Positions 31,125 to 51,792 of a stretch of DNA of 64,000 bases are shown here, in pieces. Position 1 is the stretch's first letter, and the number at the start of each line of letters is the position of its first letter. Both the position numbers and the translations under genes were made by a program. Below the pieces are notes generated by a model, which worked only from the letters and a program-made list of their open reading frames with translations, was not told where the DNA came from and did no database searches. The stretch comes from Piromyces finnis (Eukaryota > Neocallimastigomycota > Neocallimastigomycetes > Neocallimastigales > Neocallimastigaceae). Location of the stretch: contig MCFH01000003.1 of the NCBI GenBank assembly GCA_002104945.1, positions 186,001 to 250,000 of the forward strand. The letters are read 5' to 3'.

Positions 31125-31965
31125 ATTGAAATAATGTTTTTTTCCTCTCTTTCTCTCTCTTTTTTTTTTTTTTTTTAATATTAGCGTTTTATTTTATTTT
31201 ATTTTTTTTATTATTTATTTTTCTAAAAAGAAAATAAAAATAATGAAAAAAAAAAAGAAATTAATATTTATTAATTTTTAAATAATTATTTGCAGTTATA
31301 ATAATAAAACTATTTATATTATTTGTTTTTTTCCCTCTTCTTCTTCTTCTTCAAAGAAAAGTTATTATTATTATTATTAAAAAGTTTTATTTTCTTGTTA
31401 AACATAATATTATTTTTATCAATCCATTTTTAAATTGTTCATTTCAAAATATTATTATATATTATATAATATATATAATATTAAAATAAAAAAAAAAAAA
31501 ACAATTCTTTTATTTCTCCATATATGTATGAATATTTATTTTTTGTATATAAAAAAAAAAGATAATACTGTTTCCTATTAGAATGAAACTATTAAATTAT
31601 ATAAAATTATTATTTTTTTTTTTTTTTTGAAATTCAACTGTAACTTTTTTTATTAATTGAATTTTTTCTTTTTTTTTTTTAATTAATATTTTTTTTATTT
31701 TTATTTATTACTGAATAACCAATTTAGTTTTTCTTTTTTTTTTTTTTTTTTTTTTACCTTTTTTTCCCTCTTACTTTACTACTAAAAGCAGAAATAAAAA
31801 AAAAAAAAGTTTTCTTTGAAATATTTAAATATTTTTTAGGTTGTTGGGTGATACAAAAAAATAATTATTTTTTTTATTTTTTATTAATAATATCATATAA
31901 TTAAAAAATTAATTTTATTATTAATAGGAAAATAAAATGAATAAATTCCGCTAATTATTAAATTT

Positions 31966-31999
<34 letters not shown>

Positions 32000-32655
32000 A
32001 AAAATGAAAGTTACAAGAATGTCTGCAAGATATAAAAGTTTAAAAAAACAATAAAGGATGAAGTAATAATAAAAAAAAGAGAATATTTAATGAAATAAAT
32101 TAGATTTTTTTATTCTTTTTATTATATATATATAGTAGTTATTATCTTTTTTATTTAGTGTAATATTCTATTTTTTTTTTTTTCAATATTTTATAAAAAT
32201 TATGGTATTATGTATGAAATGTAAAAAAATGATATTGATATTGAAAATATAAAATTAAAAAAAAAAAAAAAAGCACTTTAATCATTTGTATATAAAAAAG
32301 GAAAAGAAAAAAATATTTTCATAAATTAATCTTTTTGTAAAAAAAAAAAAAAAAAAAAGGATCAATAAAGAAATTAAAAAATAAAATAAAAAAAATAAAA
32401 TTTTTAAAGTTTTTTTTTTTTTTTCTTTATCTATTAACAAATAATTTTTGAATAAGTTGGTGGTGAGGGATTAAAAAAAAAAAAAAAGTGAGTTTCTACG
32501 ATTAAAATCTATGCAATAAAAATGATAAAATTTTAAAAAATTAAAAATATAAAAAGTATGAAAATATGGTATATAATATATATATGAAGAAAAGGATAAA
32601 AGGATACATAATATAATTATTAATTTGATACGTCTATTTTGATTTTTATTAAAAA
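31125..32655. other. Divergent promoter region
   Basis: About 1.5 kb between the oxidoreductase and MNN1-type start codons, so it should hold both promoters. Long T tracts (31731-31755, 31969-31998) and A tracts. No convincing regulatory motif could be singled out in such AT-rich sequence. Confidence 0.6.
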
Positions 32656-34341
32656 ATGAAAAAATTAAATATTATTAAAGGAATATTTGTAAAGAAAAAA
32701 TTAGTATGGTGTTGTTCTTTTTTTTTCATTCTATTTATGGTTAAACTTTATAAATCAAGAGAATATTTTCTTTATTCATTTAATGAACAAACAAAGGATC
32801 ATAATCATGATGATGTTGTTGATAGTTTAAGCGTAGGAAATGAGGATGATTTATCTTTCTATAATAATAATGATCATCCTCATTATCATGGAAATACTAA
32901 TTCAACATTGATAAATTTGTTTTTAGGGGATAATGAAGCAAGTTATTATGATGATGTAGAAAAATCAATTCAACAATTTTTTTTATATTCTGTTCAACAT
33001 CCCTTGAAATCAGAACAATTTGTAGAGTTACGCCAAAGAGTAGAACTTCATACAAAATTATGGTATTCCATTTTTGGAAAGTATCCAGCAAAATCAAATT
33101 TTACTTTTTCTTCTTCTTCTTCCTCACTTCAACAACAACAACAATTACAACAGGAACAATATCATTATAAACAAAATTTAATAAAAGCCACTCAATTTTT
33201 ATCTCTAAATTGGAAAAAAAAGTCTTCTTCCTTAACAGGAAATCAAAAATTATTAGCCATGCTTCATGAATCCTTGTATTCATGGCTATATGGATTTCAA
33301 TATTCTTCTCTTAGTGATATTTTGAAGACTTCTCAAGGGAAAGGTATTGTCATTTGTTCTGGTGATAGGTATTTCAAGTATGTTAAAAGTACAATCATAA
33401 CATTACGTACTCTTCTTCATTGTCAACTTCCCATAGAAATTATTTTTATGGGAGACGAGGATCTTTCTCTTTCCAATCGAAAACAGTTAGAAGGCTGGGG
33501 TCCCATTTATTTTACCGATATATCGAATACTTTTAAAAATAGTATTGTTGGTATTGAAGGATGGGCAATTAAACCATTTGCGTTAATAGCTTCACGTTTT
33601 GAAGAAATTATTTTAATGGATGCTGATGTTACCTACATACGAAATCCCGAAATCCTATTTGAAGAAGAAGGGTATAAAGCAACCGGTACCTTTTTTTTTA
33701 AAGATCGTACATTAAATCAAGGTCAACATACCGGTGTAAAATGGTTAAAAACATGGATGGTAGATCCTCTTCCACCCACTAAAGAATCTCGTTTTTGGAA
33801 GGAAATGAGTGAACATGAAATGGATTCCAGTACCGTTGTTGTTCATAAAACTAGAGCTCTTTTAGGATTATTAGCTGTTTGTAAATTTAATGAATATCAT
33901 ACGCGTTATGATGTGGTCTATCGAAAAGTTTTAGGGGATAAGGAAACGTTTTGGATGGGATTTGATATGGCTCGTCAACCCTATCATATGAATCGTCAAC
34001 CAAGTTTATTTATTGGTGAACTTGATGGCAAAGAGGATACTGCCAAAGAATTATGTGGTCATGTTGGTCATTTAACCGGTGATGGAAAATTACTTTACTG
34101 GAATGGCCATTTGGTAAAGGATAAATCTATTAGTTTATACGCCATTCAACTTCTTCAATTCGACGCCTATGTTTTAGATAATGGTTATGAAAAGAAATGG
34201 TCATTAGATCTTACCTGTCTTTCTCTTAATAATGAAAAATATACCCAACTTCATTCAGAGGATAAAAAAATTATTGATAAAATTTTGGAAGAAGAAAAAA
34301 AATTTCATTATGTTGCTGAACCTATCAAAACTAGAGAATAA
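32656..34341 (+). CDS. MNN1-family alpha-mannosyltransferase (type II Golgi protein)
   Basis: Single-exon gene of 561 residues. The N-terminus has a basic stretch and one hydrophobic segment (about 16-31, VWCCSFFFILFMVKLY), the signal anchor of a type II Golgi enzyme, followed by an Asp/His/Asn-rich and Gln-rich stem. The catalytic domain starts near 226 with GKGIVICSGDRYF, then IEIIFMGDEDL, GWAIKPFAL and the metal/nucleotide-sugar motif DADV (322-325). DSSTVVVHKTR, KETFWMGFDMARQPY and CGHVGHL follow in MNN1-like order. The family transfers mannose from GDP-mannose to protein-linked glycans in yeasts; here the donor and linkage are inferred. One odd point is the long low-complexity stem with poly-Ser and poly-Gln tracts. 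Confidence 0.87.
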   Translation: MKKLNIIKGIFVKKKLVWCCSFFFILFMVKLYKSREYFLYSFNEQTKDHNHDDVVDSLSVGNEDDLSFYNNNDHPHYHGNTNSTLINLFLGDNEASYYDDVEKSIQQFFLYSVQHPLKSEQFVELRQRVELHTKLWYSIFGKYPAKSNFTFSSSSSSLQQQQQLQQEQYHYKQNLIKATQFLSLNWKKKSSSLTGNQKLLAMLHESLYSWLYGFQYSSLSDILKTSQGKGIVICSGDRYFKYVKSTIITLRTLLHCQLPIEIIFMGDEDLSLSNRKQLEGWGPIYFTDISNTFKNSIVGIEGWAIKPFALIASRFEEIILMDADVTYIRNPEILFEEEGYKATGTFFFKDRTLNQGQHTGVKWLKTWMVDPLPPTKESRFWKEMSEHEMDSSTVVVHKTRALLGLLAVCKFNEYHTRYDVVYRKVLGDKETFWMGFDMARQPYHMNRQPSLFIGELDGKEDTAKELCGHVGHLTGDGKLLYWNGHLVKDKSISLYAIQLLQFDAYVLDNGYEKKWSLDLTCLSLNNEKYTQLHSEDKKIIDKILEEEKKFHYVAEPIKTRE

Positions 34342-35145
34342 TTCGGGAAAGAAAGAAAGAAAGAAAAGAAAAAAAAAAAGTAAAATAATGAAATATTAAT
34401 TCATTTAATAATTTAAATATATAAAAGATAAATATATCCTATCCAATATCTTGGAATTTATTTTTATATAATAGCTTATTTTATTTTGTAAATTTATACA
34501 TATCATCTTTTATATCCCATTTTCTTATATACCTTTTTTTTTTTTTCAGCTTTTTTGACTATCCATAATTTCATGATTTTTTTTTTATTAATTTAATAAA
34601 ACTTTTCAGTCATCCTTCATTACTTTACTCTTTTTTTATACTTTTTTTTTTTTTCTTTCTTTAATAAAAATTAAATAGAAGGACAATAAATAGATATTGT
34701 TATTCTATTTTTTTATATATATATATTCTTTTTTTTATTTTTTATTTTTTTGATAAAAATTATAATCATTATCCTAAAGTTGTATTAAAAAATATAAAAA
34801 TATATAAACTAAATCCAATAAAATAATTTTTAATTGAAAAAAAAAATATATATATATATATACTTTTTCAACTTTTTTTTTTTTTGTAATCATCATTCAT
34901 TCTTTATTAAAAAACGAAAAAAAAAGGGCTTTATTTTAGTTGCTATTTATATCAACATTTTCCCATAAATTAAATTTGTTTTTTTTTTGTTTTGTTTATA
35001 TTAAAATGGATGGCTTTCAAGTAAACTTCTAAATTTTATTTTTTACTAAAAAATGAAAGGCTTTAAATTATATATATTTATATATATAAAAAAAGGTTCT
35101 TTTTATTTAATTATAATTTTTAATTCATTCATTTTTATTATTTTT

Positions 35146-35183
<38 letters not shown>

Positions 35184-35862
35184 GTGTTCATTAATAAAAA
35201 ATAAAAAAAGAAATATTTACATTTTTTATAATATAAATATTAAACTAGAAAAAAGTATAAACTATGTTTGCTGTTTGTATTAATATAAATAAAATAAAAA
35301 TAAAAAAAAAAAAAAAAAACAATATTTATATATATTTAAATTATTAAATGAAAAAAAAAAAAAAAAAGGAAAAGAAATGAAAAGAAATAAATATAAAAAA
35401 AAAAAAGTTGAAAAAAAGAAAATTATTACAATAAATTATTATAAATAATAAAATGTATTATGTATATATAAAATTTGAAAAAATTCATTGCATTATTTTC
35501 ACAAACCATATGTTTTAGATGGAGATGAGGTAGGTGAAGGAAATGTTGGAGTAAATCATATATATATTTGAAAAATTCTATAAATTATTCTTTTTTCTTT
35601 TCTTTTTTTTTTTTTTTTTTTTTTCAATCTTTTTCTTCTTTAAACTTTACTATATAAAGATTGTATAATCTTTTTAAAAATAAAATTATATTTACTTTTC
35701 GGTAAATACTAATTATAACTAATATTAATATTAATAATAGTTATAAGAATGTATAACTATAAAAAAAAAAAGAATAGTATGACACAAAAGAGGAAATAAA
35801 ATATTGATTTCCACATTTTTTTTTTTCAAAATATTTAAAATAATGAAAAAAAAAAATTTTTT
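34342..35862. other. Convergent intergenic region
   Basis: Separates the 3' ends of the MNN1-type and DUF4832-type genes. T-rich on the left and A-rich on the right, with long homopolymers (35154-35177 T, 35614-35625 T). No gene or structured element seen. Confidence 0.7.
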
Positions 35863-37782
35863 TTAACTAAGAGATGTACACTTCATAACATTGGATTTTA
35901 ATTCTTCTAAAATGTTGGATGGATAAGCTTCTGGATCATTATCTTCAAATAATGGACAATAACTATTGGTGATTTTTGATTTGGAACAATAACTATTTTT
36001 AGCTTCATCGTTGGTAACGGTAAGGAATTGATGAAGGTGATTTAAACGATCATTTAAATTTTGTGTAGAACTATTAACAAATAAAATATTTCTTTTACTA
36101 TTTCTATAGGCAGCACTATCGGCGATTTCTAAAATGTATTCGTATTTACCGACTCTAATATTCTTTGGTAATTGAAGGTAGGTACAAATACTAAAGTATT
36201 CTCCTGCCTTCCAAGAAGTGGCTTTAATTGGAATACGTTTAGTACATTGCATGTTATCACCCTTTAAAATAATTTTTGCGTATTTGTAATCAAATGGAGC
36301 AGAGAAACCGTTGTTATAACCTTCAGCATGGAAAGTAATGATAGAATTAGCAGAACTTTCGGTAGTGGCAATTAAATGGGAAAGCTTAAGTTGATAACCT
36401 AAACGTTCAGAAATTTCTTGATAACAACCATCTTCTTTCCATAAATTCAAAACACTTTCATTGTATTCAGAGTTAAGGGAAGAAAAGTGCATTCTTTCCA
36501 TTTCTTTAACAGCAGAATTACAATTAGTACGGGTCTTATAATTACGACAAGTTTCACCAACAATTGGAACCTTTCTAGTATCCTTTTTGACATAGTTATA
36601 TTCATCATCATTTTCAAATGTACCAACATCATCATCAGAAGAAAGGAAACAATCATTAAAGTAACCTAAACGGTTACGATTCTTTTCATCTACAATATCA
36701 CCAGTATCTAAGATACCAGAATTTAAAAAGTTTATTTTAATTTCTGGAGTACGAACTAAAACTACAGTATCTGGTGAAGTATTTAATAAAACAGTCTTTA
36801 TAACTTCATATCTATTTCTCCATTGTTGAGCATTAATTTTACCGTGATCACCAAAATCTTCATTAGTGTAATAACCTTCACCTATTTTTTTCATGCGAAA
36901 ATACCCATATGATTTAATTGATTTATTTGATTATGGATTTAATAAAATATATATAAAAGATTTTTAAATAAAAATAATAAATATTATTAATAAAAATGAA
37001 ATGATGGAATTGGATTTAGTAAAATAAGGAAGAGTAAAATCATAGATAGAAGATAATGAAATAACATAATAAATTATAACACTATTACTACTACTATTCA
37101 TTATCACCATTTATTATTATTACGTTACGTTAACTTACCATAAGTACCAATATAACCAATTTGAAGAGCGAAAATATTTTTTGCATTAGCAGTCATTACG
37201 CCCTTCATATCTTTAATATGTTGTTTTACAACAGATAAACGAGCATCTGGGTCATCCTTGGTATAACTGTAGTAAATACGAATAATTAATTGCATACCAA
37301 CACTTTCAACTAAATCGAAATCATCTTGTAACTTTTCTAAAAAGTCGGAAGAAACGTGTGAAGAGTTTCTTAAAGTATCTAAACAATAAGCTCTGTATAA
37401 AACAGTAGTACCTCTTTGAACAAGTTTTTGTAAATGAGATTTTGTTAAAGGACTAAATTTTGAGAGACGAGTAATTTGAGTAGTGTAAAAACCTCTCTAT
37501 TTACATTTAATTTTATATTTGAATAAAATAAAAAAAAAAGTTAATATTTTAATTATTATTATTAGTATTGCTATCCCCTATTATTTTCATTTATTGAAAA
37601 ATTATAAAATTTAGACTATTTATAATAAAAAAAAATAAAAAATTTACATTTGGATTGGGTATATTTTTGTTGTAACTTTGAGCATATTCCTTATATTGAC
37701 ATATAGCACATACTTTATATACAATAACATTAATTATAGTAAATAATAAAAGTTTTGAAATATTCTTTTTTATTAGAACCAT
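35863..37782 (-). CDS. Secreted DUF4874/DUF4832-type protein
   Basis: Exons are 37782..37648, 37496..37139 and 36881..35863 (introns 151 and 257 nt; phases 0 and 1), closing at 503 residues. An N-terminal signal peptide is visible (basic start, then LLLFTIINVIVYKVCA). Exon 1 joins exon 2 to give NPNRGFY (43-49), the hallmark start of the DUF4874 barrel. LIIRIYYSY, GYIGTYGEGYYT and VLVRTPEIK follow, then a C-terminal DUF4832-type beta domain with several Cys residues. Such proteins look like glycoside-hydrolase-like barrels; activity is not established. In an anaerobic gut fungus a role in extracellular or wall carbohydrate is a reasonable guess. No dockerin is visible. Function confidence is low; family confidence is good. 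Confidence 0.82.
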
Positions 37783-39392
37783 TTTGTTTTATTATAAATA
37801 TATATTATAAATTCAATATTAAAATGGAAATTTATTGATTTATTGGTATTATTGAATTAATAAAGTCATTCAATTAAAAAAAGTCTATATTTTTGTTTTC
37901 TATCTAGCTGTTTTTTGCTTTTTCTTCCTTTAAAGAAAGGGTAATGAATGTCAAATAAAGTGAACTTTATATATAAAAAAAATAATAGTTATTATTTTTA
38001 AATTCTTTTTTTTCTTAACAATGTAACTATTCTTTTTTTTTTTTTTTAATAAAAAATATAAAAATACAGTAAAAAGATGTTTTATAAACAAAAAAGTTGC
38101 TTTTTTTTGTTTTCTAATATTTTGTAATTAAAAAAAAAAAAAAAAAGAATACGATGACTTTTGAAATAAAAAGTTAACTTTTTTTTAACACGAACAAAAG
38201 AAAAAAAAGAAAAAATGAAAAATTGAAAAATTTTTTTCTTTTTTTTTTAATATATTAAACATTAAATGAATTTTAAATTTTAATAAATATGAAAATAAAA
38301 AATCACATTTTTTTCTATTTATTAAAATTATAATTGATATTTTATATATATAACAAATATATTACAATATATGTTAAAAATAAATTAATATATATTTAAC
38401 ATTATATTAAATATATAATTAATTTAAGTAATTTTATTTTTAATAAAAAGAAAATAAACATTTTTTTTACATATAAGAATTGAACATTTTCTTGTGCAAC
38501 TCTAATTCTATTTAATTTAAATAATATTTCAATATATTATATTTAATATTAATAATTAATTAAATAATTTATTTGAACGGTAAATAACTATAAATGGAAA
38601 TAAATTAAATTATGGTGACATTAAAAAATTGACAAGAATAATAAAGAAAGAAAAAATGGTTGAATTATTTAAAATGATATTTTTATAAAAAAGTGTTAAT
38701 ATGATGATAGTAATGCTTAATAATGCACAGCAGTAGGTAATAGTATTTTGTAATACATAGTGTTATATAGTATTAGGTAGTAAGAAAATATAATATGTAA
38801 TTTATAATACTTTAAAAAAAAATAAATATTAAAAAGAAAGAAATAAATAGATCTTAAACTCTATTTTTTTAAAAAAAAAAACTTTGATCCTTAGATTCCT
38901 TTGTTATAAATGTAACCTTTTGACATATATTATAATATAATGTAATATATATGTTATTTATATATACAATAAAAGATGAATTTCCATTGATGATGAATAA
39001 TATTTTTATATTGGTGTAACATAATTTTAATTTCAAATTTATTCGTATTATAAAATAATAATTCATTTATATATTAAAATAAATTAAAAACAATATATTT
39101 AATATATAATGGTTATATTAAACTAATAAAGAAAAATGATTATAAAGTAACCAATGAAATTAAAGTAAATGAAATTAAACCTTTTAAAATTTTTAATTAA
39201 AAATATTAATGGATGAATTTATGAATCGAAGGTAATAAATTAAATTTGCGGTCTATTTTAAATGATTAAAAATTTACCGCTACTACAAAATTCAAGGAAA
39301 TTAGGAAAAAAAAATGAAACCAGAAAAAGCGTCTAAATGTTGTTTTTCTATTATTATTATTATTAATTATTAGTATTATTAATATTAGTAGT

Positions 39393-39542
39393 AGTATTAG
39401 TATTAGTATTAGTATTAGTATTAGTATTAGTATTAGTATTAGTATTAGTATTAGTATTAGTATTAGTATTAGTATTAGTATTAGTATTAGTATTAGTATT
39501 AGTATTAGTATTAGTATTAGTATTAGTATTAGTATTAGTATT
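39393..39542 (-). repeat. (AATACT)25 hexanucleotide array, minus-strand reading
   Basis: Twenty-five consecutive AGTATT units on the + strand, which is AATACT on the minus strand: the same hexamer as the much larger array at 44671-45060 but in opposite orientation. It is flanked by ATT units. Not inside any gene I can support. Confidence 0.95.
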
Positions 39543-41319
39543 ATGATTATGATTATAAGATTCATATACATTTTTTACGCATTTGATCATAGTAAAAAAG
39601 GCATAAAAGAATGTTAAAAAGTTATGAAGGATAGAATAATCTGAAGGATACTTTTTTATTTAAATAATAATTATTCTTTTTAGTAAATATATATTTTTGT
39701 ATTTATTGATAATAATAATAATAATTATAATATTTAATAATTAATAAATATTAATAAAGAATAATAATATTATTATAGAATAGTTAATAGATATTAAGTA
39801 TGATTATTAAATATTATAATTATTATTATTAAATATGATGAATAAATATTGTTATTAATTATAATTATGTTATCTTTTATAGTTGAATTTTTTTTATATC
39901 CTTTTATTTTTATATATATAAAAGAATAGTAATTATTGTAATTAATTCATTATTGATAGTAAACTTAAGAGTTTAATAAAAAAAAAAGGTTTTTATTATC
40001 ACTATTATTATTATTATATAAAAAAAGATTATATTGTAATATCAAGTAGTATTGATTGTTAATTGATTGCTTTATTGTTACTAGGTTAAAGAGGTTGCTA
40101 TGCTCTTGTAACCAGAAATTTTTATAAAGAATTTTCTGGTTAAAAATGTTCTGAGGAGTGGTTGGAATTTTTGGTATAAAAAAAGTAAACAAAAATTACC
40201 ATATTTGGAAGGTATACAAAAATGATTATGTAATGATGATACACCATTTTTAATATAAGAAAATGAACATTTTTGGTAATTTCTTTTTTTTTAAAAGTAA
40301 AAAAAAAACCAACATTTAATGGATCGTACAACATGTAATGTAATAAAAGGTTGAATAAGAAATATCTAGGTATTATTAATAATAATAAAAAAAAATAATG
40401 TTTTATAACTTTTATATTTAACTATTATAAATTGCTTTTAAACCTTTTTTTTTTTTAATACCCTATAAATTTGATTCCATTATCTAATACTATCTAATCA
40501 ACCAATAAAATTCAACAAAATTGTATTTGTAGTAATGATACATATACAACAATGTAAATAATACATTAATATTGTACAATTTAAATTATTGTAATATAAA
40601 TAGTTTATACAAAAAAAAAAGAAAATCATGTGATATCATCATTTTCTATGTTTTTTTGTTGTACATAAAAAAATACAGAAATTAAATGGTGTAAATTTTA
40701 AAAATGAATTTAATATAAAGAAAAGGAATGACAATATTTAATGATGATATTTCAAATAATGATAGGCATATTCGTATTGCAATATGATATGATATACCAT
40801 ATTTATATAATATTTAATATCATTTTGTCTAAATGATAAATATGCAGAATGATAATGGTAATGGGTAGTAGGATGATAATATGAATGAAATTTAGTTAAT
40901 ATAATAAAAAGGTGCTGCTGGATTATTATTCATTAACTATAATTAAATGTAATTAGACCACGAAAATACTAAAATCAATAGGTTTCAATAGGTATACTTT
41001 ATAAAAAGAATAATTATGGTTTTTAATTAAGAATTACTAATAAATGGTAGAAGAAAGAAATAATTATATGAAATTGGTAATGCTTAAAAATATAGCAAAA
41101 TATCATTATTAATAAAATGTATATCTTTTTTTTTTTATTACTATTGTTTATTATTATTGTATTAATAGAAACAATATATATATATAAGTATTATTGTGTT
41201 TTTAAATATTTATTGATGCATATTTATACTTGATTTGTAATGTTTATTATTGCCTATCTTTATATGCTAACAATATCTTTTAATATTAATATTTTAATAG
41301 TTTCCATTAAAATATTAAT

Positions 41320-41356
41320 ATTTTCATTTTAAAATATTATGTTTTAAAATGAAAAT
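41320..41356. repeat. 15-bp perfect inverted repeat
   Basis: 41320-41334 is the reverse complement of 41342-41356, with a 7-nt loop. Purely AT-rich apart from one C/G pair per arm; it may be a chance palindrome in AT-rich DNA. Confidence 0.7.
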
Positions 41357-43925
41357 AAAAAAAAAAAAAAGGTATTGTTAAGATTTCATAATAAGAAATG
41401 GGTTGATAAATGGGGTTGATATATTGATATATATTGTTTTTAAACTATCAACGTAATATTGAATAACTTTAAATTGTATTTGTTTGGCGAATTAAAAATA
41501 CAATTAAGAGAATTATTCATTATTAATTTCGATAGAATAAAAGTAAAAAAAAAAAGTTTAACTAATTTTTTCATTTGTATTTATTGTGAGGATGAAAAAA
41601 AAGGCATTTTGATATATTCATTATTGATATATTATTCTTTTTTTTTTTTTTTTTTTTCTTTTTATTACAAAATGAAATATATATAATAAATGATAAATAT
41701 TAATTTGAGAAAGAAGAATTCTTTATTATTTTAATTTGTTTTGTAAATGTGTTAACATTTTTATACTTTATACTCATATTAAAAAAAAAATATACTTTTT
41801 ATTTAAAAAAAAAAACAAAAAAAAGTAATAAGAATAATAATTTATAATCAAAATATATTTATATAATAATCTACAGTTTTTACTATTTTTTATATTTTAT
41901 TTTTAAATAATAATTCTTATCCTACATCTTTTAATATAGATATTTATTTTTTTTTTAAATTTAGGTGCAATGGTAGTAATGTTGCGAATGAAATATAAAT
42001 GTGATTACATTTACATTTAGTTATAATGGATTATAAAAAGTATACATCCAATTATCTCAAAAATTATCGAATAATTAATGTAGACATAGGCCATAATCAA
42101 ATGGATCTTAATGTAGGATTAAAAGTTAATAATTTAATAAAATCATTTAACAGATAGATAATGATAAGGATGTGCATTCTACAATACAAAAAATAAAAAT
42201 ACATTTTTACATGACATTTGCATTTATATTTCAAATAAATTATTTCATTAGAACTAAGAGAGGAGGAGAGAATTTCCAAATAGTTTATTATGGACTGTTT
42301 AATAGTATAGTTATAAAGTATACAATATGAACAATCTTACATTAATTAGAAAATCTATTTTAATTTTCATTCTTAATAATATTAAAATGTTTTACTTGAT
42401 AATAAAATATAAAAAAAAAAGTAAATAAGTAGTGCAATTCTTTAACTATTATACAAAAAAAAAAAAAAAAGATAAAAAAGTAATCAAGTGTTTTACAATT
42501 CTTTATGTTGTATAACACTTGAAAAAAGTTTTTTTTAAAACTATATTTCTATATTTCATTATTAATATAATAATTATAATTATACTTATTAAATAATTGG
42601 TATAATTAAGGCTTAAAAATTTTTCCAAAAGGATTATTTTATATAATCCAAAGCTATATAAATAAGAATGGAATAGAATATCCTTTTTAATTTTTTTTTT
42701 AACCTTTATTTTTTTATAATCCATTAAAACAAATTTTATTTCATAATTTTATTTATTATATAACTATTTAACTTTTATTAATGATTTTATGATATAAAAA
42801 AGAATATTACAATATAAGATTTTTAAAAGTCCGTAGGCAAATATATGTAAAAAAAAAAGTAAAAGTTCAATGCATTAAAAGGTTACTCAAAAAATGAATA
42901 TATATATAAAAAAAGGTGAAAACATTTAAATTTAAAATTGATTAATGAATTTTTATTTTTTTTTTAAAAAATATTTTCCATTTTCTTTTTACTTTTTACT
43001 TTTTTTCTATTTTATTTTTTATAGTTAAAACCCTTTTTTTTTCTTTTGCTTCTTCTTCTTACTTTTAACACACCAACACATACATACACCAACAACATTT
43101 TCTTTATTTTTTATATTCATTTAAATTTTGGAATATTATTTTTAATTAATTTTAATATTTAATTAAAAAAAAAAAAAAACATTTAATTAAATTTTTTTAA
43201 AAAAAAAAAATAAAAATAAAAATATAATAAAGAAAGAAAAAAAAAAAAAGTAAAATAAAATAAAAAAAAGTCTTTTTTTTTTTTTTAAAAAACTTATTCT
43301 ATAATTTAAGTTATTTATATTTTCAAAAGTTTTATTTGTTGACTTATTAATTAGAATTTTAAAAACATTCTATTTATAATAATTAAAAAAAAAACCAAAA
43401 GAAAAAAAGTAATATTTTAATTATTATCACTTTTTATTCTTCTCTTAATTTAAAGTAAATTTAAATAATAAAATAATAGATAATTAGCATTAAAGTAAAT
43501 AAAGATTACTATTATCTTTTTTTTTTTAAAAGTTTAAAAAAAATTGGCTGGATTAATTATAAATATTTTAAAATTAATTAAAAAAAAAAAAAATCCAAAA
43601 TTTGATTTTTTACTTGATAAAATTAAGGTAAATGAAAAAATAAAAAAAAAAAAAACTTTATAATATAAAAAAAATAATTAAAAAAATAATAAAGAAAGAA
43701 AGAAATAATATACATAATATATATATTTAAAAAAAAAGAAGGAAACACGTACTAACTTTTAAAAAATTAATATATTATAATTTTAATTTTTTTTTTTTTT
43801 ATTTTTTTAAAAAAAAGAAATATATTGAAATAATAACTTTTTTTTTTTTATTAAATTTTAGCTATTGATTGTTCCTTATTTTTCATTTCATTTGAATAAA
43901 TAAATAAAAAAAAGTTATTATTGTT

Positions 43926-50812
<6,887 letters not shown>

Positions 50813-51792
50813 AAAAAAAAAAAGGAGGGGTGAGGGATAATTAGGATGAATTTAACCCTCAGGTGACAATACCTTTTTAAATACATCAAAAAAGAAAGAA
50901 AAAATTAACTAAAAGAAAAGAAAGTCATCCCTACCTTTATTGTTAGTATATATTATTATATACATTATCTAGGATGTATAAAAAAATTATATATAATACA
51001 TATTTTATTACTTTAAAAGAAAAAAAAAATAATGATTAACAATAATCTTATTATTACAAAGTTTAATTTACTCACCAACATGAATTATTTTTATATAAAA
51101 TAAAATAAAATAAAAAAAAAAAAGATGGTAATTTTTTTTTTTTTATTCTTATTTTTTATTTATTTATATATATATTATATAAATATAAATATTTTTTTAT
51201 TTAAATATTAACCCAATGTAAGATGAAATGATACTTTAGTATTATAAAAACAATCATATATAACCTTTATTATCATCTTATTTTTAATCTATTAATAGTA
51301 GTAATACCATAAATATGAATAATACAATACATTATAATAAATTATATATATATATTTTTACTTTGAAATCATTTAAAATATTTTAATTAAAATAAAAAAA
51401 AAATATCATCAATAATTAAAAATAAAAAAAAAAAAAATATTTATTTCTATTTTAAAATCCGTGTCCTTTTCTTTTTATATATTAATATACTCAATTTATA
51501 TATAATTCATAAACTCTTTTATAATTCTTTCATTTTATCGATATAATATACAACATACTCTTTAAACCTATTTTTACTCTATACTCTTGTAAATTCTTTC
51601 ATTTATATATATATATATCAATACACAATATACACTTATTTTTCTTTCATTTCATAGATAAAATACAATATACATAATATTATTATTATTGTAATTCTTT
51701 TATTTATTTATAATATACCATATACACACACCTGTAGTTTATATACAATATAATAGTATAATTTTTTTTTTTGTTAATAAGGATAATTTATA
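50813..51792. other. Convergent intergenic region
   Basis: Between the 3' ends of the DUF7918-like gene (+) and the KEN/CDK-site gene (-). AT-rich, with scattered AATAAA-like hexamers near both gene ends that could serve polyadenylation. No gene seen. Confidence 0.65.

Larger units (their letters stand above)
37783..43925. other. Large divergent intergenic region, 6.1 kb
   Basis: No gene could be supported. It holds the (AGTATT)25 array at 39393-39542, the inverted repeat at 41320-41356 and a patch at 40080-40340 with short protein-like minus-strand frames but no consistent splicing. The 43100-43920 end is very A/T-tract rich and should include the promoter of the 43926 gene. Confidence 0.6.

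Noticed and set aside
39965-40334. Overlapping minus-strand frames of 64 and 75 codons
   Set aside because: Protein-like fragments in different frames, with no consistent splice model and no recognised motif; could be decayed sequence.
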